64,000 bases of DNA from Bugula neritina (taxonomy: Eukaryota; Bryozoa; Gymnolaemata; Cheilostomatida; Bugulidae), in NCBI GenBank assembly GCA_964035545.1, contig OZ037766.1, forward strand, positions 32,557,773-32,621,772. Reading direction: 5' to 3'. Numbering within the stretch: position 1 is the first letter of the stretch; each line of letters begins with the position of its first letter. The notes beneath the pieces are model-generated. The model did no database searches, was not told the DNA's origin, and saw only the letters and a program-made list of their open reading frames with translations. The position numbers and the translations under genes are program-made. Of this stretch, positions 12,352 to 24,900 are shown piece by piece.

Positions 12352-13248
12352 AGTGTTTAATTACTAAGTCATAACATCTAGGTCATTGTAACTAGGTTAT
12401 TGTAACTAGGTCATAACATCTAGGTCAGTACATCTAGGTCATTGTAACTAGGTCATAACATCTAGGTCATTGTAACTAGGTCACAACATCTAAGTCTGTC
12501 GAAACTCTACAATCGGATGCAACTTCAACGAAAATTGTAATACGATATTTAATGCAACCACTTCTAGAGAATACTTTTCACTTTTGTAGTTTTGTTTCAT
12601 CATCATTGTGCAATATAATTTTATTTATTTAATCTATCCAAGGGAACTAAATGCAACTTTCCTCTGGCACAATTTATAAATCCTACTGAGTTAATTTATT
12701 GTCTTATTTTTGCTTCGAGACTCATGTGCACTTCTCCAAAGGAGTTATCTCCCCTCCACTAATCTCTACCAGTTCTGCATTCTGTAGGCCGGAAATTATA
12801 TAATTGTAAATTGTCTGTTTATTTATCCTGTAGAATCACTAATATTATGTTTTGGTGCTCACTTTGCTATTTGCAGAACAAATCTGCTTTCTCATTTTAG
12901 TTGCTTACTTACTTGTTTGAAAGCAAGAGAGGATGTATTATTTGGTATATAATTTATCTATGGACAAGCTGTTGCTGGTCCTATTGACTATGTTGGCCAT
13001 AAGTCTATTATTCAGTATTATTTATACAACTTTTGAAAAAAATGCAAAATAATTTAAGAGTTGATGCGCAATATTTTAAATAGTTGAATGTTATTGGCTG
13101 TTTGTCCAACGTGTAAGTTGACCATCCCATTATAGAAATATTATTATTTTTAGATAAATGTTTCCTATTTGTTCCGTCTCATTATTTGCAAAGAAGCAGA
13201 AAATTATTATTTATTAGTCTTAAAGTATATTTTGTTGTTTGACTAATA

Positions 13249-13254
13249 TTTATT
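13249..13254 (-). terminator. Candidate poly(A) signal for the secreted orphan gene
   Basis: AATAAA on the minus strand about 113 nt past the stop codon, embedded within the likely TMEM164 3' UTR. Confidence 0.5.
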
Positions 13255-13315
13255 TTTCTACTGTACTATTGATTGTAATAGAAAAACATCAGATGTTTGT
13301 TGCAATATTTCTGAG

Positions 13316-13321
13316 AATAAA
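13316..13321 (+). terminator. Candidate poly(A) signal for TMEM164
   Basis: AATAAA about 965 nt past the stop codon, the clearest plus-strand hexamer before the opposing gene begins. Confidence 0.45.
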
Positions 13322-13366
13322 TTTCATTTTTGCCAAAGTAAGCACGGCTCATGTGAGACTTGTTAA

Positions 13367-16300
13367 CTAGATGAGTATTATCACTATAACCGCTGTCCCT
13401 AGGAAATGGTAGAAGGTGGTGGTAACGCCGACAGCACCGTTATTGCTGCCTTCTTCCTCTTCAAGTATCCCTGTTGTGTTGGCTTCTTTTGTCTGTAACC
13501 AATCCACAAGGGTGTGAACACAATAGATTACACAATGAAACAGAAAGTAGTATATGAAGAAGAGTGGGTAACTCCTACACATTGCATATAGTTCTTAAAT
13601 CCTATCGAAAGACGGTATTAGGAGAAAATATTTGCAAGAAAATGTTGCATATTATACAGGTGTTGACCTTGAACAGTTGACATAACATTAACATCCTCGT
13701 ATTGTGCACTAAATCTGCTGCAGAGTCACTGCCAGGAGAGAGCTTAACTGTATAGTTAGGGAGGGGAACAACCCCCTCCTCTGAACAATATTATAACACA
13801 TCCCCCAGGCTAAGTGTATTTAAAGAAGTTACATCACATTGGCAATAAACTGATATACTATATTAAAGCAATAACTACATGTAATAACTCTATGCACCAT
13901 GCACTCCCTTTACTCCTGTTGCACCCACTTCATAATTACTCACCGTTGTAGTAGAGGTCTGTGTTGTAGAGGTCTGTGTAGTAGAGGTCTGAGAATATGT
14001 GAGACGCGACGTTACTCCATCAGTAATTTGGAGAGTTGTGTTCCCCTCACCTGTATCTGTATGAGTAAATATAATGCTCTTTAGAAATACTAGATTTCAA
14101 TAGCTAAAGGAGAACTGTATACATATGGAACACATGCAAACTAGCTGTGTAACCTGGGTGGTGAGTATTTAGCAATATTGTAGTGTTGGTTGGACTTACT
14201 AGTGACTAGGGCATAAGTAGAATATAAGACTATCTCACTGAAAGCTTAAAAAAGCTTAAACTCTTTTTCTCATTGGTATTTATATACATTTAAAAGGGCA
14301 CCTGAGACACATGTCAACATGCCATCAGCACATGAAAGCAATTTTAATTGCTTCGATCTTTGTCAGTTTTACATTTTACCATTTCAGTAAATTCAGCATA
14401 CTAACTTTCAGTGTTGCATTAAACTATTCTTTCAGCTATACTTGTGTACAACTAGAGTAAAGGTGTGGTAAACATACATTGGTTATATCAAGATTGTTAC
14501 ATAAATCCATATGCACATGGCTTTTATATAAATATCTATTCAGCTACATGTATAACTTGATTGCTATAATATACAGTATTTTGTATTAGATGCATGGTAA
14601 AAATATTCCACTTTTATGCAAAAAAGTTCCTACAAATCTGAACTTTTCTCACCTGGCTGGATATTTACACGAGACTTAGTTTGACGGGATATGCTGAAAT
14701 AGCCACAGTTTACGGACAACTTTAGCATAACAGTTCTAAAGACGTCCAAGAACTCGGATTGGCAGGAGAGATTACTTGATTTAGAGTTCAAGCATTGCTA
14801 AAAGTTTAAAGTAAAGCAACGAGTTTAACGGAGTCAAATTAGATATTGTAGACTAGACTGGAGGCATTAAACCAGGCTCTTAATTGTTGTGAGGTTATGT
14901 TGGAGAATGGTTTTAACTTAAGTAACAACAGAGAAGTATGTTATTTAAACAAACACAAAGGAAACACCGAATAAGTGCACGTTTTCATCAACATGAATTC
15001 AAATTGTATAAGGACAAGAAAAAAAATTATAATATCAAAAATTATTATAAATATGAAAAAAAAATAAAAAATTCAACAACAGGCTTACAAAGGTCAAAGT
15101 GAGATTGTTGCACAGAGAAGCAGTTTTATCAGGTAGGAGGTGCAGGTAGGGCCCTCCTCTACTTAGCCTATCTAAACCTGTATCTCCTAAGGCTAACATG
15201 ACATTGTAGAAATACTCCATACACTCATCAACTAACTGTTCCATTCTAGTCTGAAAAGAGAACCTGCAGACATGTACTAAACAGAGTTTATATGAAATGG
15301 CAACCTGCAAGCATGTGCTGACCCAATATAATATAATTATAATATAATATAATATGCAGTCCTGTATTACACAGATTAATTGATCAACTTTAAATAAAAA
15401 TATAAAAAATAATTCGGCAAAATACTTTTTGTAAACCAGTTCACAGGAAATATTGCTCAGCACTTACAATTTGCGAACTCAAACTACACGAATCCCTCAT
15501 TTTTCTGCACAAGTTGGAAAGTCCAGAGACACTCCCAACGTGGTGCTGGATTGATGTTCGCATCTTATCAGCAAAAGCTGCAAACGCTTCTCTCCGTTTG
15601 GTTACACAGTCACGTGTCTTTCTCTTTATGCAGGTTCTAAGCTGTGGAGGAAAATGAAAAATATGTCTATACTCTTTAATACATTCCATATGCTTTATAT
15701 TCTACTATTATGTTTTTGTAATTTTAAATGCAAGTACTGTTACTGTAGTATACATAAATGTTCAATTAACATTTGAATGTTCAACATTTAAATTGTTAAT
15801 TTACAAAAAATGCTATAGGTTAAACAGAGCATAATCATTAAATGATGGAAACTGTATAATATAGATATAATATATATAATATAAATATAATATATATAAT
15901 ATAGGGATAATATAATATAATATAAATATAATATATAATATAATATATAATATAGATATAATATATATAGTATATAATATAGATATAATATATATAATAT
16001 AGATATAATATATATAATATAGATATAATATATATAATATAGATATAATATATATAATATATAGAGATAATATATATAATATATAGAGATAATATATAAT
16101 ATAAATATAATATATATAATATAAATGTAATGCTGTATATGCATGCTTACAGCATCTATGTTGGCAATCAAGTTACAAACAGACTCTAGAGGGGAAACTG
16201 ACTGGGGTGATGTAACTCCTATTTCAGTGAGACATTCCTTCACTGGTTCTTTAGAGCAATGGAACACCTGCAAACAGTGAACTCAGTCTAATATATTGTA

Positions 16301-18917
16301 TAGCATTATAGTACACATGTTGTATTATATTACATATCTTATAAAATATATTTCAATATTGTAATGCACATTATATTACTTATTACACACTCAATATTGT
16401 AATTTTTAATACATGTTATAATGCATAGTATACTACCTATAAATACTTTATCCTATAGATTGTATTAAGCCAATATAATTATGTTAGAATGTAGGAAGTA
16501 TAATTATAGTTTATAACTAAAATAAAGTGAATAAAATTAGAATTATTATAGTGAATTAGTTAATAAACTAAGAGCAACATTACAAGAAAGTGTCAAGTAC
16601 AGTCTCAATATCTTGAATTAACTCAAACAAAACTTAAGGAAATGTTTCACGCTGTAACTTTTATACAATTTGTTTAAACAACTAATATGTACAAGCAGCT
16701 TGAGGTGTTGTGTTCATACAGATATCCTTTCTTGTCTTCACTTTATTTAAAATAAAAAGATATTTTTTAAGATTGAATTTATTAATTCTGCACATTATTC
16801 ACAGATGGCATAACTCCAATCAAGCAGTAGGTAGCTAATATGTCTAGTTAAGAAGATATGGCAACTAAAAATATGAAGAGCAGCAATGAGTGTAGCTTAT
16901 ATAATAATTGTAAAGAAACTATAATAGTCTAAAGCCTTAGATACAAAACACAGGGACTGTTACCTTGTATCCGAATTGATTGATTTCCTGTTATATTATA
17001 CCTTAATTTTACAATTGCAGGCTACAGATATTATAAATAAGTTAATTCTTTATGTACCTGTTGACAAAACTGTCCATACGTGTCCCATTCCACCTTTGAT
17101 GACATAAAACCGTCAACAATGTCGTCTAAGTTTTCTCGTTTGCATTCCATAGATGATTGATTCTAGAAAACACAACTCACAATAATCAGATGTTTTTAAA
17201 AAGTGTCTTCAAACAATTTCGCGACTGTTTTCCCAAATGAATAAATAGCTTGCGCAGTAAAACACTTGCTAATTTTATTTATGGAATGGCATTTGTTCTA
17301 CATATCAAAATAATTATAATATGTGAATTGATATAATATGTTAGATGTTTCATTATAATTTGTTTATACAATTACTGCTTATAATGTTAATTTTTGCTGC
17401 ATGCAGAGTAAGTTCATATCTGTCAATACTTTGCATTGCTTAATATTGCAGTTATATTGCATGTATTGTTATTATAATAAGAAATTGAAATGCTATTTTG
17501 CCACATGTCTAAAGATGTGCTAATGTATTTATAAATATGCTATCATAATGAGCTACTGACTGGTGTTATTAATAGCATCTCTCTGTGCAGACACTCTAGG
17601 ACAGGTGTCAGGTAAAGCCTGGTACCACAGAACACATAGTACATGTATTTTACAGCATCATCACCTCCTCGCAGCACTTCCTCAGCATAAGATATGTCTA
17701 CAGTGATATACTTAAGTAAATATAGCTACTACACTTTCCGATATACAAATTGATCATTTTTGATCATTGTATGTTTAAAAGTGATACTATAATACCATGC
17801 AGCTACAAAATAGATAAAACAGGTTTAACCTAACTAAAGCTTTCTACTTATAAAATAAATCATTTATATATACAATAATTTATTATTATTGATTATTAGG
17901 TTTATATATGAAGCTGAATTAAAATACTACTCAAGTTAAATACAATTTATAAACATAAACAACGAGATATATATATTAAAATTTGCTGTTCAAGGTTTAG
18001 TAAAATAATAGCAACTGTTGAGTGTCAACCAAACTTCTATATTATATATCTAAAAGGGCAGATTTTCAACTTGTGCTTATGCAGCATAAATTGTACATGT
18101 ACAAGTGTAAAAATATGATTTGCATGTATATCTGGGATCATTACAGATTTACAACTTTCAACACACCTGCTGCAGTTAGAGAATCTACATACTATATGAG
18201 AGTAAAACAGCAGGTAACAATGACACCCACAATCACTACAGTCTATAGCTACTCACTCGCGGCTCTATCTAGTATCTACTCACTCAGACTATATCAACTC
18301 ACTCAGACTATATCTACTCACTCAGACTATAACTACTCACTCAGACTATATCTACTCACTCAGACTATATCAACTCACTCAGACTATAACGCTCACTCCC
18401 TCCAACACTGCGGGTGACATAACGCTCTCTCTCCACGAGTCCCAAGTGTCTGGCATACTCTACTGGATCAAACAAAACATCTGGCCGCTTGTTTCTTTTA
18501 TCTAAAAACAGCATCTCGGCTAAGTTGTCTTCAAGTGAATACTTCTCGGGATAGAAACAGTCTCGCAGTGGAGTTGTTGCACCTTGTATGCTGGATATCA
18601 GCTCCTTCCAGCAACCTGCAGTAATACCTTTGTGATGAACATCAGCAGAAAACTCCCAGATAATATAAAATGATAATACCAATATAATACAACATAATGC
18701 TAATGATTATAACAATAAAATGGTATTATATTACATAATTATAACTAGCATTGCATTACATAATATAATATTATGATATTAACTAACCATGAGATAAGAA
18801 AGTGCTGTATCTAACATACTCCCAACTTGTTGCAGATGTTTCAGTGAAGAAGCAAGCAAATAAAAGTGCTGTATAAATCCATGTGAGAGGAAACAAGCTT
18901 TTAGTAGTATAATGCAT
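13367..18917 (-). CDS. Orphan secreted Cys-rich protein with GPI-type C-terminus, 10 exons, 460 aa
   Basis: I do not recognise the family. Exons in transcript order are 18917-18788, 18615-18397, 17697-17561, 17162-17058, 16267-16151, 15641-15468, 15250-15089, 14752-14653, 14056-13944 and 13492-13367. Every junction is in phase. The N-terminus is a signal peptide (SLFPLTWIYTALLFACFF). The ectodomain has 16 cysteines, an even number, spread as short spaced pairs such as CIKRKTRDC, LCRKMRDSC and HCSKEPVKEC. This suggests a disulfide-linked helical repeat. A Thr-rich stretch of three QTSTT repeats and an acidic EEEEGSNNGA segment lead to FYHFLGTAVIVIILI and an immediate stop. That is a hydrophobic tail without a cytoplasmic part, as expected of a GPI-anchor signal. 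The exon 8 acceptor (14752) was chosen to keep frame and is the least certain junction. A 5' UTR intron is likely, with an acceptor at about 18944. Confidence 0.75.
15855..16135. repeat. AT-rich microsatellite in intron of the secreted orphan gene
   Basis: Irregular (ATATAATATAGATA)n. It produces a long Ile/Tyr/Leu open frame on the minus strand running into a real exon (16267-16151), but the repetitive part is intronic. Confidence 0.9.
18246..18396 (-). repeat. 19-bp repeat carrying donor-like motifs, starting at the exon 2 donor of the secreted gene
   Basis: On the minus strand exon 2 ends GGAGGGA|GTGAGCGTTATAG. The intron continues as repeats of GTCTGAGTGAGTAGATATA, so GTGAGT donor motifs recur about every 19 bp for 150 bp. 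Confidence 0.9.
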
Positions 18918-20571
18918 TTTCAACTGACATTGAGTTCTTCAGCCTGCAGGAAATAAACAAACCAAATGTCTATATTTATTATTTAATTAGGTGTATAGTT
19001 TTAAGACATCATCTATTGGGTGTTTCAATATTCAATAGAACTTAAAAATTAATATCTTATTTTATTACTTTAATAATACTGTAAATAATAATAATGTTGA
19101 GAGCACAAGTTGAACTATCAACGATTAGCTGATTAAATGATAACTCATTTCCACAACCGAAAAAGTTATTTAGGTTCCACTAAGTATGCGCCAATAACTA
19201 CTGGCATTGAATTAATCGAGTGTTAATGAAATTAAAGTTGAGATATGTGTTTTGATACCATACCTTTTTTAAAAATACCAACCTGATATTGATACATATC
19301 ACTGCTTTATATTTCATATAACTTTTATTGTTTCCATATTTCTCACAAGCATTAAAAACACGTCAATAATTTGATTTAAAATAAACGGTTTTCACATACA
19401 ATTTCAAAGTATTTCAAACCATCAGAGAAATTATTGCTCATTGTTGGATTGTTGAAGTTGTTTCAACAATACAATTAATAGAATTTATCAGTCATGTTTG
19501 TGATTAACGCAAATTACATTATGGATGTTACTGTTCATAAATAGGCCTACTTTTGTAACGGGCCGCTTTCCCGCCTAAATCGTCACTCTTCCTCGTTATA
19601 TAGGCCTGATTTCTTCAAAAGCTACAACTAGGGTTAAAACCGCTACAGCCCGGCATTAGCACTTTTCCGTGTTGACAATCACGGTATTAGTATTACGATT
19701 AACGATTTCCGCCTTGGAAGTTGATGGTTGATAGAATTATCAATTAGATTTAATAGCCGTCGTTTGAAAATTATACTTATTGAAATTTCAAAAATTTGTG
19801 TTTGTTCAAGGTAAGTCACTGCACCTTCATTGAAATTTGCTTTTAGTACCTGTTACGCATTTTCAACAGTTTAATATCGGTATCTTTGTTAAAAAAGGAA
19901 AACTTGCTCTTACTGTTAACTTTGGTGTTACACTTACTGTTACTGTAACTGTTAGTGTTAGACGTTAGTGTTGGTGACTTACTCTTAGTCGTGACATAGT
20001 GATAGTCATAGTGGGGTAGTACTCATGTCTCATAGTCATACTCATATATTTAGTCACAAGTCATACTGTTGGTGTTACTGTGTACTTATAGTTATACTCA
20101 TAGTCATAGTGACAGTCATGCTGTTAGTAATACTAATACTAATAGTAATAGACATAGTTATAGTAATACTAATAGTTATACTTATACTTATAGTACTACC
20201 CCACTATCAGCAAGTATTACTAAAACTAAAAGTAAATGCAATGTATCACTGTGCCTGTATTACTATTAGTCAAGTATCACTGTATGATACTCACGCTGTT
20301 ACTCATACTGTGACTCAACTCTAGTGTAGGTGTAACTGTAAGACTAAGTATAAAACTAATAGTAATTGTATCAGTATGACTATCACTATGAGTATCAGTA
20401 TCACTATCACTCTATCAGTCTATGGGTATGACTTATAGTTATAGTTATATTGTAGATTTAACCTACTATAGTACTACAAGTGGTACTACTACTGGTCGTA
20501 ACTTAACTTTATGCATAAACTGTGTACTACTGTGACTGTCTACTAGTAGTACTACTACTAGTAGTAGTAGC

Positions 20572-20635
<64 letters not shown>

Positions 20636-21901
20636 CAGTAATCAGTGTGATGGTACAATGTAACCTAAGTTTCAAAAAAGAATTGAAAGCAAAAAGTTTC
20701 AGTTTGAAGATTAAAGTAGATTTACTAGAAATAGTAATTATAAAAACATACACATGTTAACATGTACGCTGGTTGACTTTTCATATTGAATTGCTATCAA
20801 CTTATCCCTTATATCAATATGATTAGGATTGTTCATCTGTAAGTGTATCAGTAACAATAATCATAACTTTCTTGTTTCTTAATACTTATATTCGCTGTGA
20901 TTTCAACTTCACACTTATGTTTATAGTCATTGTGAGTGTTGTTTAATAATAAATTTTTATTGTTCATTTTGTTAAATTGGGATTTGATTGTTGTACTGAT
21001 TAGGCAGCTTCTATTGTGAGTGTCATTCACTGATAGGATTAAGTTGTATGTTGTCTTTGTTCTTACAACTGTAATATTTTTACCAGTTGTTACAACTTTG
21101 AACAAAGCCATTCTCTTGTACTTTTCATTTTGGATTTTGTAGAGCATCTGCCCAAATTATTATGGCCATTATTGATTTTTTGCATCAATAGCTTAGCTCT
21201 AGTGTATCAATTGACTTGTACATCACAACGTAGTACTAATATCTCATAATTTGCACAGCTGCCATGCAGTTGTCACTTTTGCATTGACTATATACTCTCT
21301 CAGATAGTAAATGTATTTAGAGTTGGGTGGTCACTCAACTTTAGACAGTTCGAGTGCAAATGAGCTCTACTATAACTTGAGTTGTGTGTAGAAGTTTACG
21401 CACTCATCATGTTCAACTGTACTTTTGGTTAGTTATTACCAGTCGACCTGCATTCAGCTGCAGTTGTGTTCATTTTTTATTATTTCCTTTAGCGTTTTGA
21501 TCCTCAAACTAACTTCCAAGTGTTTTTGTACGTTATAATTATACTTATGCAAGCAATTTATAATTGTGGGTTTGGTTATTAAACATGGATGTATGAATGG
21601 GTTAGACCAAGCAAGTTTTTACTGGTCAATTGAAACAAAAAACAATGTGAGTTGGTAAGTAGTGAGCACACAGTTTCTTATTGATAATTTCGTAATGCAA
21701 ATCTTTTTAATGGCTGCTGCAAAAATTGAATTCCAAGTACTTATCAGTAATTTGTTGGCAAGCCTGATGCAAGTCTTATTAAGTGAAAAAAACAGTGTAC
21801 ATAATTTACTTCTGGAACTACATGATAGTTAGTGTAGCTCATCTTGACTAACTGTTAGTGTAACTCAGTGAGACTGATAATTTGAGAGCTGCTATTTGTA
21901 G
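18918..21901. other. Divergent promoter region between the secreted orphan gene and CORO7
   Basis: No coding exon is supported. The segment 19550-19740 is locally GC-richer, with CCGCCT, CGTCAC and ACGGG motifs, and is the best candidate for a shared bidirectional promoter. At 19811 a strong donor (TTCAAG|GTAAGT) could end a non-coding first exon of CORO7, because a splice acceptor lies directly before the CORO7 ATG. From 19920 to 20460 the DNA is degenerate ACTNATAGT-type repeats. The AGT microsatellite is listed separately. Confidence 0.5.
20543..20635. repeat. (AGT)n trinucleotide microsatellite
   Basis: About 28 units of AGT, nearly pure from 20565 onward. It lies in the likely CORO7 5' UTR intron. 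The minus-strand frame reads as a run of leucines and is not a gene. Confidence 0.97.
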
Positions 21902-24900
21902 ATGGCGGCATGGAGGCAAAAACAATGGAAATACAAAAACACGACCCCAAAGATACTAAAAAAGGAGGTTTGTCTTACAATTAACCAATTTTAGCCCTTC
22001 AAAAATCACTAAAATTTTCTGCACAAGTTGTATTCAGTGCTGCAATATGCAAACAGGAGTGACCATATCAGTGGTAAAACAGTACTCAATCAGTAATGAG
22101 TACATGAATCTGTTTAGGGATGATTTCTTTGTGTGGTCATTGTTACTATTATGCACTTGAAACCGTTGATTTTTCAATCAAGTTTTCTGTACTATATCAG
22201 ATATCTAGTAATGACACACCTACATCAGCTAATAAGTCACCACTTTGTTGCCCTATCTAAGGAAATGCTGTTTCCCTTTCCAACACAATGTCACATTTCC
22301 TGTTGAGATACTTCCTGAATTGTATATGAAATATCTGCTCCATCATTGCCCTACGACTGAGTGCGGAGATGTGACACGATGGGACATATTGTGACATGAT
22401 GTGACATGTGCTTGCAGGAGTGTATCACAGGCCTGTCAGCCAGTAGACTCATGCAGACAGCTGGTAACTACATCCGGGCTAGCTCCAAGTACATGGTTTT
22501 CAACATAGACGGACACGGTGAGCAGACTGTAGCCTAGTTTCTCTTCACATCCTGTCTTAGTAAACATATCTATGCAGTTGCTAGACTACAGGCCAACTAT
22601 TCAGCTGCTACAAAACTGGGAAGGGGAAGTTTATATAATATAGCAATGTAAGCTACAGAAATGGAATTGGTTTTGCAGTTGAATAAAAATGTTGGTGCAA
22701 CAATAAGCGGTGGTTTTGGTTTATTACTCCCTGACAATTATTAATAGTTTTCTGTGAAGTACTTACAGGAGCTTAAGTAGCTTTAGCAATCAACTTTTTA
22801 GATATCTTTTATCTGCCAAATTTCTATACTGTATGCAATAACTTGCTTCAGTTACTAGGCCTGTGTTTAAAAGCTGGACTTTGCCTGTTGGGAATTTGTA
22901 ACCTTCAACTGTACCATTCTTATCTTCCATATGAGGTAGTTAAACACCTCCCCCATCCCACAGTGAGATAAGGGGCCTCAGGCTGTTGACATCTCTACTA
23001 CTCATTCTACTAGTCAGTCTACTAGTCACTCTACTACTAACTGTACTAGTAAAGTTTCTAGTAGAGTGACAGTCACTGAACTTCTAATAGTCAATAATGT
23101 CCACCTGCTGTCTTCAACTCTGCCACTCTCTCTTTCAACCACCTCCCAATTGGTTGAAAGTTCATTTCTCTTCGACTAGCGGCTATTATTTTCAAGTACA
23201 GCTGCTGCTGCCGCTGTTGCTGCTGCTGTTGCTGCCGCTGCAGCTGTGACTTTCAGGAATAGAATAATATAGTAACACATAAGGAAATAGTATAATGCTG
23301 GCTGGTGTTGAAGATGGCCACTGACTCATAGCAATGGAAGGCTGGACAATTATATTCACACTTATACTGGTTGTGTACCTCCATGTTATTGTGTAGTTGG
23401 TCATACTAAAGTCTAAACCTATATGTTTGCTGTGGGGTAGCTTCACACTTTTATACTATTCACACTGGCATATATGATTATATTACCTGGTATATTACCT
23501 TGTATATTACCTGGTGTATTACCTGGTATATTACCTGTTGTATTACCTGGTATGTTACCTGGTGTATTACCTGGTGTATTACCTGGTGTATTACCTGGTA
23601 TATTACCTGGTGTATTACCTGGTACATCACCTGGTGTATTATGTGGTTGTTGTGTTTTGTAGGGGGTGGGTGTCTAGGAGTCCTTCCTCTCAGCACTACA
23701 GGACATATCAGCTCTAATCTGCCCCTCATCTATGCCCACGGCAGTAAGTTATACACATTCACTGAATCCTTCCAGAATCTTCCATACCAGCTCACTACTA
23801 GCGCTCCTCACCACTCCGCAATGTCTTGTAGATTTTGTGTCCGACTTTGGGTTCTCCCCCCACGACGATAGCCTTCTGGCCACCACCTCCTTTGACAATC
23901 ACATAAAGTTGTGGAGGCTGCCGGACGTGCCCGTCCTGACGGCCCCGAGTGCCCCTGAGTCTGAGTTCCCAGAGCTGCCCCGCAGAGGGGACGCCCTCAG
24001 CTGGAACCCCCTTGTTAGCAGTCTCATGTACGTCGTGGCCGGTAACCTGCTGAGGCTATACGATGTCAGAACCACGACTAAAATGTTCGGTAAGTGTAAC
24101 CTGTGTTCCCTCAGTGTGAGATTGCCTGAGTTCTAGAATATTGCTAGTGAGTAGGGGAGGGTGTACACCCTCTCTCATTACAACACTCTTGTACCCGCAG
24201 AGTTTGACGATCAGGAGGAGGTAATTCAGGGAGCCTGCTGGTCGCTAGATGGCTCTCACATAGTCACTTCCTCTAAGGATCTGCTGGTTAGACTGTTTGA
24301 CCCCCGGGCTAACTCTTCAGCTGCCTTGCAGGTAGGCTAAGTTCTCTTATATGTGCTGAGTTGTTGGGAGGGGGGGAGCTTTAAACCTTTACTTTCTACT
24401 ATTCAAATAGTTCTTCAAGCATGTTGACTATTTTTTGCAATTTTTTCTCTAAATTCATATAAACTTCGCAAAATAATATGAAAAGTTATCATATGAAATA
24501 TAATTGTATTTGAAAATTTATGTTTTGAATTTGTTCCTTTCAATTTTCTTTGACTAATTGATATGTAGCCATTCTTAGAGATACTACAGAGTTTAGTATA
24601 GAGATATACTACAGAGTTTAGGTTAGAGATACTACAGAGTATAGGTAAGAGATACTACAGAGTTTAGGTTAGATATACTATACAGTTTAGGTTAGAGATA
24701 CTACAGAGTTTAGGTTAGAGATACTACAGAGTATAGAGATACTACAGAGTATAGGTAAGAGATACTACAGAGTTTAGATTAGAGATACTACAGAGTTTAG
24801 GTTAGATATACTATACAGTTTAGGTTAGAGATACTACAGAGTTTAAAGATACTATGCAGTTTAGGTTATATGGTGATATTGTAGAGCTGTCCTGGTCATG

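Larger units (their letters stand above)
12352..13366. other. Convergent 3' regions of TMEM164 and the secreted orphan gene
   Basis: No gene is seen here. From 12370 to 12500 there is a degenerate repeat of CTAGGTCATTGTAA/CTAGGTCATAACAT. A plus-strand AATAAA at 13316-13321 can end TMEM164 mRNA. Reverse-strand AATAAA hexamers at 13249-13254 and 13210-13215 can end the minus-strand gene. The two 3' untranslated regions should therefore overlap. Confidence 0.6.

Noticed and set aside
20848-21147. 99-codon minus-strand open frame
   Set aside because: It lies in the likely CORO7 5' UTR intron, has biased Lys/Asn/Thr composition, and has no splice or family support.
23478-23871. Overlapping open frames around 23.5 kb
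   Set aside because: They come from the 12-bp repeat, which has no stops in several frames. CORO7 exons 3 and 4 begin at 23663 and 23832 in a different frame context.
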